A stretch of 5,186 bases of DNA from Prevotella sp. UBA4341 (GTDB taxonomy: Bacteria; Bacteroidota; Bacteroidia; Bacteroidales; Bacteroidaceae): positions 1 through 5,186 of the forward strand of contig DGTH01000003.1 in assembly GCA_002393705.1 (NCBI GenBank), in the 5' to 3' direction. The notes below the pieces were generated by a model. The model was not told where the DNA came from, searched no databases, and saw only the letters and a list, made by a program, of their open reading frames with translations. Positions 1 through 5,186 of this stretch are shown one piece after another. Made by a program: the position numbers and the translations under genes. Each line of letters starts with the position of its first letter. The first letter of the stretch is position 1.

Positions 1-660
1 GGCTTCGACCAGATTCCCGGTCTTGCCTCGCAGCGCCTGATGGCCGAGGGCATCGGCTTTGGAGCCGAGGGCGACTGGAAGACCGCCTGTCTCTACCGCA
101 CGCTATGGGTCATCCAGCAGGGCCTGCCTACCGGCTGCTCGTTCCTGGAGGACTACACGCTGAACTTCGCCGGAAGCCAGTCGTCATGCCTGCAGAGCCA
201 TATGCTGGAGGTCTGCCCGCTCATAGCCACCGACAAGCCCAAGCTGGAGGTGCACTTCCTCGGCATCGGCATCCGCAAGCAGCAAACCGCCCGTCTCGTG
301 TTCACGTCAAAGGTTGGCCGCGGCATCAAGGCTACCGTCGTTGACCTGGGCAACCGCTTCCGTCTCATCTCTCAGGAAGTGGAGTGCATCGAGCCGAAGC
401 CCATGCCCAACCTGCCTGTTGCCAGCGCCCTGTGGGTTCCGCAGCCTACGTTCGAGATTGGCGCCGGAGCCTGGATTCTGGCAGGCGGCACGCACCACTC
501 TGCCTTCTCCTATGACATCACCGAGGAGTATTGGGAGGACTTCGCCGAGATGCTGGGCATCGAGTATGTCAAGATTAACAAGGACACGAAGACCTACGAG
601 TTCAAGCAGCAGCTGCAGAACAATGAGATGTACTTTATGTTGAACAAAGCATTGAGATAA
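1..660 (+). CDS. araA: L-arabinose isomerase, C-terminal part (5' end outside window)
   Basis: Cytoplasmic enzyme that converts L-arabinose to L-ribulose, the first step of the isomerase pathway. The reading frame is open from base 1, so the gene is cut by the window edge; the Met codon at 40 is internal. The 219 visible residues align by eye with the second half of E. coli AraA. Metal and catalytic positions are present: Glu23 (window numbering) in GFGAEGDWK, Glu50 in LEDYT, His67 in SHMLEVCP, and the His165-His166 pair in ILAGGTHH. These correspond to the known Glu306, Glu333, His350 and His450 of the E. coli enzyme. The distance from the first Glu to the C-terminus (196 residues) nearly equals that in the 500-residue E. 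coli protein, so the missing part should be about 280 residues. The gene ends with TAA three bases before the kinase start, implying co-translation. No frameshift or lost active-site residue is seen. Confidence 0.96.
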   Translation, partial: GFDQIPGLASQRLMAEGIGFGAEGDWKTACLYRTLWVIQQGLPTGCSFLEDYTLNFAGSQSSCLQSHMLEVCPLIATDKPKLEVHFLGIGIRKQQTARLVFTSKVGRGIKATVVDLGNRFRLISQEVECIEPKPMPNLPVASALWVPQPTFEIGAGAWILAGGTHHSAFSYDITEEYWEDFAEMLGIEYVKINKDTKTYEFKQQLQNNEMYFMLNKALR

Positions 661-663
661 ATT

Positions 664-2256
664 ATGAACGCAAAACAGACAATAGAGGCTGGTAAAGCCA
701 TTCTCGGTATCGAGTTTGGCTCTACCCGTATTAAGGCTGTCCTCATTGACGAGGAGAACAAGCCTATAGCACAAGGCAGCCACGAGTGGGAAAACCAGCT
801 CGTCGATGGTCTGTGGACCTATTCTACCGAAGCCATCTGGTATGGTCTGCAGGACTGCTACGCTGACCTGCGCCGTGACGTAATGAAGCAGTACGAATGC
901 GAGATAGAGAGTCTGGCAGCCATCGGCTTCTCAGCCATGATGCACGGCTACATGGCCTTCAACAAGGACCAGCAGATTCTGGTGCCTTTCCGCACTTGGC
1001 GTAACACCAATACGGGTAAGGCAGCCGCTAAGCTCTCGGAGCTCTTCAACTACAACATCCCCCTGCGCTGGAGCATCAGCCACCTGTATGAGGCCATCCT
1101 CGACAACGAGGAGCACGTCAAGGACATTAAGTACCTGACCACGCTGGCCGGCTACGTCCACTGGCAGGTTACAGGACAGTTTGTACTCGGTGTTGGCGAC
1201 GCATCAGGTATGATTCCCGTTGACCCGGCCACGAAGACTTACGACGCAGAAATGGTACGCAAGTTCGACGAGCTGGTGGCTCCCTACGGTTTCCCCTGGC
1301 AGTTGCTTAACATTCTGCCGAAGTCGCTGAACGCAGGCGAAAATGCCGGATTCCTGACACCTGAGGGTGCCAAGCGTCTCGACGTCAGCGGTCACCTGAA
1401 GGCAGGCATCCCCGTTTGTCCGCCAGAAGGCGACGCCGGTACGGGAATGGTAGCCACTAATGCCGTCAAGCAGCGCACGGGTAACGTGTCGGCCGGTACC
1501 AGCAGCTTCTCAATGATTGTATTGGAGAAACCGCTCTCGAAGCCCTATGAGATGATTGACATGGTAACGACTCCCGACGGCAGCCTCGTGGCAATGGTTC
1601 ACTGTAACAACTGCACCAGCGACATCAACGCATGGGTAGGTCTGTTCAAAGAGTACCAGCAGCTGCTCGGTGTTCCCGTGGATATGAACGAGCTCTACGG
1701 AAAGCTGTTTAACAAGGCCCTTGAGGGCGATGCCGACTGTGGCGGGCTCATGGCCTACAACTACGTCTCAGGCGAGCCGGTTACCGGTCTGCAGGAGGGC
1801 CGTCCCATGTTTGTTCGCTCGGCTAACGACAAGTTTAACCTAGCCAACTTCATGCGTGCCCACCTCTACGGAGCCATTGGCGTACTGAAGATTGGTAACG
1901 ACATCCTGCTGAAGAAAGAGCAGGTGAAGGTTGCCCGCATCACGGGCCACGGAGGTTACTTCAAGACCCCCGGCGTAGGTCAGCGCATGTTGGCAGCAGC
2001 CTTGAACTCGCCCATCAGCGTCATGGAGACAGCTGGTGAGGGCGGTGCCTGGGGTATTGCCTTGCTGGCAGGATACATGGTTAAGAATCCTGACCAGCTC
2101 ACACTGGCTGACTATCTGGAGGAAGTGGTGTTCGCCGGCAACAAGGGAACGAGCATCGCCCCCACCCCCGAAGACGTAGAAGGTTTCGAACGTTACATTG
2201 AGAACTACAAGAGCGGACTGGCCATTGAGCAGTGCGCAGTAGAGCACAAGAAGTAA
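664..2256 (+). CDS. araB: FGGY-family carbohydrate kinase, probable L-ribulokinase
   Basis: Predicted cytoplasmic sugar kinase that uses ATP to phosphorylate a pentulose; its position directly after araA suggests L-ribulose. The 530-residue protein has the two-domain FGGY layout. An N-terminal phosphate-binding motif, [10 protein letters not shown], lies at 15-24, the substrate-side segment SAMMHGYM at 90-97, and the probable catalytic base Asp257 in PPEGDAGTG. The C-terminal ATP-binding domain shows SAGTSSF (276-282), TGHGGY (427-432) and GEGGAWG (458-464). Overall the segment order resembles D-xylulokinase (XylB) more than E. coli AraB, so sequence alone does not separate ribulokinase from xylulokinase; the symbol rests on context. 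Length is within the family range of about 480-560. The usual Asp of the first phosphate motif is Glu17. The ATG three bases after the araA stop is the only start that retains residues ahead of the phosphate motif without overlapping araA. Confidence 0.88.
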   Translation: MNAKQTIEAGKAILGIEFGSTRIKAVLIDEENKPIAQGSHEWENQLVDGLWTYSTEAIWYGLQDCYADLRRDVMKQYECEIESLAAIGFSAMMHGYMAFNKDQQILVPFRTWRNTNTGKAAAKLSELFNYNIPLRWSISHLYEAILDNEEHVKDIKYLTTLAGYVHWQVTGQFVLGVGDASGMIPVDPATKTYDAEMVRKFDELVAPYGFPWQLLNILPKSLNAGENAGFLTPEGAKRLDVSGHLKAGIPVCPPEGDAGTGMVATNAVKQRTGNVSAGTSSFSMIVLEKPLSKPYEMIDMVTTPDGSLVAMVHCNNCTSDINAWVGLFKEYQQLLGVPVDMNELYGKLFNKALEGDADCGGLMAYNYVSGEPVTGLQEGRPMFVRSANDKFNLANFMRAHLYGAIGVLKIGNDILLKKEQVKVARITGHGGYFKTPGVGQRMLAAALNSPISVMETAGEGGAWGIALLAGYMVKNPDQLTLADYLEEVVFAGNKGTSIAPTPEDVEGFERYIENYKSGLAIEQCAVEHKK

Positions 2257-2269
2257 CAACCCTCGGAGC

Positions 2270-3430
2270 ATGAACAGAACGGCGCTTGTCGTAATGGTGC
2301 TCCTCGCACTATGTAGCATCCAGGCGTTTCCGCAAGAGCGGAAACCCTGGTTGTTACGTGCTATCAACAGCGTGGGCCGATACATTGACACTATGACGGT
2401 CAGGGGCATTGACCAGCGATACATCGAAGTGCCGAAGAAGCCCTGGCAGGTCGTGCTGAAGTACCACACCAACGACATGGACCTCAGAGCCACGTCGAAG
2501 CTGTCGAAAGAGCACATGGCTGCCAGGGGGCTCTACGGAGAACTCAACTGGGAGTCACTCTTCCAGCCGACCTCGTCACAGTCATTAGGTGCATGGGTGG
2601 GCTATCGCGGCTACGGACTGGGCTACTCCTTCTCCATTAGCCGTTCTAAGGGAAGCAACTGGTCTATCGGTGCTACAGGAACCAACTACGGCATCAACCT
2701 GCGCAAGCGGAGTTTCTCGACCAACGAGCTGTCTGCCTCCATCTGGGGATATGACGACAACGGCCCTATGGAAATCAACGAGTCTATAAAGACATGGCAA
2801 CCCATTGACGTCAAGACAGCCATCTTCGATGCCTACTATATGCTCAACGGCAAGCACTTTTCCTATGCCGCTGCCTACGACCAGTCGGTCAACCAGATAC
2901 GTTCTGCCGGCTCGCTCATGTTCGGCATCATGTGGTACCAGACGTCCATCGACTATTCTGCACGTCAGAACGCCCTGCTCATTCAGCTCCTTGGCGATAT
3001 AGGCCGGGTGAAGATTCACGAGGGTAGCATTGGCGCAGGCTATGCCTACAACTGGGTGCCCGTCAAGAACGTGCTTGTCAACATTACGGCCATGCCGATG
3101 ATTACACTCTACAGCCGCTCGAAGAGCTATCTGTACGACTCTAACTACGACGTGTTTATCGACGAGGACGAGGTGTCGCCTACGGGCAAGAAAGCCGTAC
3201 CTGACGATTACTCTTGGCTTGACGATGTCACCCTTGAGGAAAAAGGAACCAACGTTGACTACGGCCACGTGACGTTCAACATCGATGCCCGCATGTCCAT
3301 CGTTTGGAACTTCGGTCGCTACTTCCTGAACGTCTATGGGCAGCTGAACCACTTCCGCAACACCATTGACGACAGTAAAATCAGGCTAACAGACTGGTAC
3401 GTCAACGCTTCATTAGGATTCAGGCTATAA
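2270..3430 (+). CDS. DUF4421-like predicted outer-membrane beta-barrel protein
   Basis: Function unknown. The 386-residue product begins with a typical signal peptide: Asn-Arg, then a hydrophobic core at about residues 5-17, with probable cleavage after Ile-Gln-Ala near residue 19. There is no Cys at the cleavage site, so it is not a lipoprotein. The mature part alternates polar and hydrophobic or aromatic residues (for example [20 protein letters not shown] around 107-126) and ends in a strand-like [10 protein letters not shown], as outer-membrane barrels do. The segment near 38-52, with its [18 protein letters not shown] start, and the following barrel strands resemble the Bacteroidetes DUF4421 family; this is recalled, not searched. 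Residues 290-330 are strongly acidic and probably form a loop. It starts 13 bases after the kinase stop and precedes a secreted arabinofuranosidase, so a role in the envelope during arabinan use is possible but unproven. GGAG at 2265-2268 is one base from the ATG, too close for an ordinary Shine-Dalgarno site. Confidence 0.8.
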   Translation: MNRTALVVMVLLALCSIQAFPQERKPWLLRAINSVGRYIDTMTVRGIDQRYIEVPKKPWQVVLKYHTNDMDLRATSKLSKEHMAARGLYGELNWESLFQPTSSQSLGAWVGYRGYGLGYSFSISRSKGSNWSIGATGTNYGINLRKRSFSTNELSASIWGYDDNGPMEINESIKTWQPIDVKTAIFDAYYMLNGKHFSYAAAYDQSVNQIRSAGSLMFGIMWYQTSIDYSARQNALLIQLLGDIGRVKIHEGSIGAGYAYNWVPVKNVLVNITAMPMITLYSRSKSYLYDSNYDVFIDEDEVSPTGKKAVPDDYSWLDDVTLEEKGTNVDYGHVTFNIDARMSIVWNFGRYFLNVYGQLNHFRNTIDDSKIRLTDWYVNASLGFRL

Positions 3431-3458
3431 GTTATATTCAAATAAACAAAAAACAACT
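3431..3458 (+). promoter_or_regulatory. A-rich leader before the GH51 gene
   Basis: This 28-base gap is very A-rich and has no GGAGG-like site. Bacteroidetes commonly initiate translation from such A-rich leaders, so it is best read as the translation start region of the arabinofuranosidase gene. It contains TATATTCA (3433-3440), which matches the Bacteroidetes -7 element TAnnTTTG only in part. A TTAG at 3413-3416 is a poor -33 candidate. An internal promoter is therefore possible but weak. Confidence 0.3.
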
Positions 3459-5048
3459 ATGAGGAAATTACTATTATCAACTGCTATTGCTTTAGCAACC
3501 TCGCTGACGGCATCAGCACAAACCGTCAAGGCAACTATTCATGCCGACCAAGGAAAGAACAAGATTAACAAGGAGATTTACGGACAGTTCTCTGAGCACC
3601 TGGGCAGCTGCATCTATGGCGGTCTCTGGGTGGGCGAAGGCTCTCCTATACCCAATATTAACGGCTACCGCAAAGACGTTTTCGAGGCACTGAAGAAACT
3701 GCAGATTCCCGTGCTGCGCTGGCCGGGCGGATGCTTTGCCGACGACTATCACTGGATGGACGGCATCGGGCCGCGTGAGAACCGCCCCTCGCTGCGTAAC
3801 AACAACTGGGGTGGCACCATCGAGGACAACTCCTTTGGTACACACGAATTTCTGAACCTTTGCGAAATGCTGGGTTGCGAACCTTACATCAGTGGTAACG
3901 TAGGATCCGGTACGGTAAAGGAAATGGCTCAATGGGTGGAGTACATGACCAGCGACGGCGATACGCCCATGGCCCGTCTGCGCCGTCAAAACGGCCGCGA
4001 CAAGGCTTGGCACGTCAAGTACTTCGGCATTGGCAACGAAGCCTGGGGATGCGGTGGCAACATGACACCCGAATACTACAGCGACGAGTATCGGAAGTTC
4101 AACACCTACCTGCGCGACCAAGGTCAGAACAAGCTCTATCGCATTGCCTCAGGAGCCAGCGACTATGACTACAACTGGACCGAGGTGCTCATGAAGAAAA
4201 TCGGCACCATGATGCAGGGTATAAGCCTACATTATTATACTTGCTCCGGATGGGACGGTCCCAAGGGTTCGGCCATCAACTTCGACAACGACCAATACTA
4301 CTGGGCGCTGGGCAAGTGTCTGGAGATTGAGGAAGTTATCAAGAAGCATAAAGCCATCATGGACGAGGCTGACCCCGAAGGCAAGATTGGCCTGCTGGTC
4401 GATGAGTGGGGCACTTGGTGGGACGAAGAGCCTGGCACCATTCCCGGTCACCTCTATCAGCAGAACGCCCTGCGCGATGCCTTTGTAGCAGCACTTTCGC
4501 TCAACGTGTTCCACAAATACACCGACCGCGTGAAGATGGCCAACATTGCTCAGGTAGTCAACGTTCTGCAGTCCATGATTCTTACAGACCAGGAAGGCAC
4601 GGGCCACATGGTACTCACTCCGACCTATCACGTCTTCGAGATGTACACCCCGTTCATGGAGGCTACTCACCTTCCGCTCGACTTGGACAGCGAAGTTATT
4701 GCTGTCAGCAAGGAATATTATAAGGAGAAGAAGGGTGCCCGCGATGCCGGTTACCGTCCCTGTCCCCTACTCTCTGCCTCTGCTGCAAAAACTAAGGATG
4801 GCAGCATCGTGCTGGCTATTACCAACGTCAGCCTGGATAAGGACAAGGCTGTCGAGTTCCAGATTCCCGGTTTCACGGCCAAGAGCGTAACCGGTCGCAT
4901 TCTTACCTCGAAGCGCGTTGATGACTACAACGACTTCAAGCATCCCGACGTAGTTGCTCCCAAGGAGTTCAAGGATGCTAAGCTGAACAAAGGCGTACTC
5001 TCGTTGAACGTGCCCGCAAAGTCTCTCATCGTACTGACACTGAAATAA
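3459..5048 (+). CDS. GH51 alpha-L-arabinofuranosidase, secreted
   Basis: Retaining glycosidase predicted to remove terminal alpha-L-arabinofuranosyl residues from arabinan, arabinoxylan or their oligosaccharides. The 529-residue protein starts with a signal peptide (MRKLLL, hydrophobic core, Ala-Ser-Ala cleavage before Gln21). It lacks a lipobox Cys, so a periplasmic location is likely. Family landmarks are clear: YGQFSEHLG near residue 41, [14 protein letters not shown] (86-99), the acid/base Glu194 in [13 protein letters not shown] ending at 260, and the nucleophile Glu316 in [10 protein letters not shown]. The 122-residue spacing between the two Glu residues is close to the 119 of the Geobacillus stearothermophilus enzyme (Glu175/Glu294). 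The catalytic barrel is followed by the all-beta C-terminal domain ending in KSLIVLTLK. The start at 3459 is fixed by the signal peptide. It supplies arabinose to the isomerase and kinase encoded upstream. An endoglucanase, the minor GH51 activity, is much less likely in this context. Confidence 0.95.
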   Translation: MRKLLLSTAIALATSLTASAQTVKATIHADQGKNKINKEIYGQFSEHLGSCIYGGLWVGEGSPIPNINGYRKDVFEALKKLQIPVLRWPGGCFADDYHWMDGIGPRENRPSLRNNNWGGTIEDNSFGTHEFLNLCEMLGCEPYISGNVGSGTVKEMAQWVEYMTSDGDTPMARLRRQNGRDKAWHVKYFGIGNEAWGCGGNMTPEYYSDEYRKFNTYLRDQGQNKLYRIASGASDYDYNWTEVLMKKIGTMMQGISLHYYTCSGWDGPKGSAINFDNDQYYWALGKCLEIEEVIKKHKAIMDEADPEGKIGLLVDEWGTWWDEEPGTIPGHLYQQNALRDAFVAALSLNVFHKYTDRVKMANIAQVVNVLQSMILTDQEGTGHMVLTPTYHVFEMYTPFMEATHLPLDLDSEVIAVSKEYYKEKKGARDAGYRPCPLLSASAAKTKDGSIVLAITNVSLDKDKAVEFQIPGFTAKSVTGRILTSKRVDDYNDFKHPDVVAPKEFKDAKLNKGVLSLNVPAKSLIVLTLK

Positions 5049-5082
5049 CAATTATTTATAAAACCCTAAATTCAATAAAGTA
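5049..5082 (+). promoter_or_regulatory. AT-rich leader before transketolase gene
   Basis: This 34-base gap is AT-rich and has no stem-loop followed by a T-run, so I see no terminator; read-through from the arabinofuranosidase gene into the transketolase gene is expected. It holds a short palindrome, TTTATAAA (5055-5062). It also holds TAAATTCAATAAA (5067-5079), which closely resembles TATATTCAAATAAA in the preceding gap (3433-3446). No GGAGG-like ribosome site is visible. Any promoter role is speculative, since no -33 TTTG is found at a suitable distance. Confidence 0.25.
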
Positions 5083-5186
5083 ATGAACGACAACAAAGTA
5101 ATGAATCGCGCAGCTGATAACATTCGTATCCTGGCTGCCGCAATGGTTGAGAAAGCTAAGTCTGGCCACCCCGGCGGTGCCATGGG
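5083..5186 (+). CDS. tkt: Transketolase, N-terminal fragment (3' end outside window)
   Basis: Thiamine-diphosphate enzyme that moves two-carbon units between sugar phosphates in the non-oxidative pentose phosphate pathway. Here it would process the D-xylulose 5-phosphate made from arabinose. Only 34 codons and two bases are present. They read NRAADNIRILAAAMVEKA followed by SGHPGGAM, the conserved transketolase N-terminus; His29 corresponds to the active-site His26 of E. coli TktA in KSGHPG. Two in-frame Met codons, at 5083 and 5101, could start it. I chose 5083 because the extra residues MNDNKV resemble the starts of Bacteroides homologues as I recall them. The fragment is too short to exclude a split transketolase, but the single-chain form is the usual one in this group. 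It follows the arabinofuranosidase gene by 34 bases on the same strand, which supports a shared transcript. Confidence 0.9.
   Translation, partial: MNDNKVMNRAADNIRILAAAMVEKAKSGHPGGAM

Noticed and set aside
13..21. ATTCCCGGT repeated at 13, 4441 and 4863
   Set aside because: All copies are inside coding sequence, encode Ile-Pro-Gly in common codons, and have no conserved flanks.
40..660. Short araA variant starting at the Met codon at 40
   Set aside because: The frame is open to base 1 and the residues before Met also match AraA, so this is an edge-truncated gene, not a short protein.
2265..2268. GGAG as Shine-Dalgarno site for the DUF4421-like gene
   Set aside because: Only one base separates it from the ATG, too close for normal pairing, and this group rarely uses such sites.
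1840..2517. Antisense open frame of 225 codons across the kinase/DUF4421 junction
   Set aside because: It spans two convincing + strand genes and has no recognisable domain; a shadow of their coding bias.
2585..3352. Long antisense open frame (255 codons) opposite the DUF4421-like gene
   Set aside because: It lies wholly within a better-supported gene, is rich in Val/His/Arg as expected for the complement of GC-rich coding sequence, and shows no signal peptide or recognisable motif.
3513..4121. Antisense open frame of 202 codons inside the GH51 gene
   Set aside because: Opposite highly conserved GH51 catalytic sequence, so its composition is explained by that gene.
5055..5062. TTTATAAA palindrome as a terminator or operator
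   Set aside because: Eight AT-only bases with no loop and no T-run; too short and too likely by chance in this AT-rich gap.

Overview
The window reads as a Bacteroidales chromosome, most like Prevotella or a close relative. The basis is protein character: a long-type GH51 enzyme with a signal peptide, an outer-membrane protein resembling DUF4421, and an N-terminal transketolase sequence of the Bacteroides/Prevotella type. Gene starts are preceded by A-rich leaders without a usable Shine-Dalgarno sequence, which also fits. All four visible stop codons are TAA. The genus is an inference from memory of related proteins, not from a search.

All five genes lie on the + strand with gaps of 3, 13, 28 and 34 bases, so they look like one transcription unit. 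In order they are: the C-terminal 219 residues of L-arabinose isomerase (araA, 1-660); a complete FGGY-family sugar kinase, probably the L-ribulokinase of the pathway (664-2256); a signal-peptide-bearing predicted outer-membrane beta-barrel of the DUF4421 type, function unknown (2270-3430); a complete secreted GH51 alpha-L-arabinofuranosidase (3459-5048); and the first 34 codons of transketolase (5083-5186). There is no gene-free stretch over 300 bases, and I see no RNA gene, mobile element, CRISPR array or convincing terminator.

Together the genes describe an L-arabinose catabolic locus. The GH51 enzyme frees L-arabinose from arabinan or arabinoxylan fragments in the periplasm. Arabinose isomerase makes L-ribulose in the cytoplasm and the kinase phosphorylates it. 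After epimerisation to D-xylulose 5-phosphate, by an AraD not in this window, transketolase feeds the carbon into the pentose phosphate pathway. The outer-membrane protein is the one member without an assigned role and is the most interesting object here. It carries an acidic stretch that includes a 12-residue segment resembling an EF-hand calcium loop. Otherwise this is a well-understood metabolic locus, and I see no strong evidence of an undescribed system.
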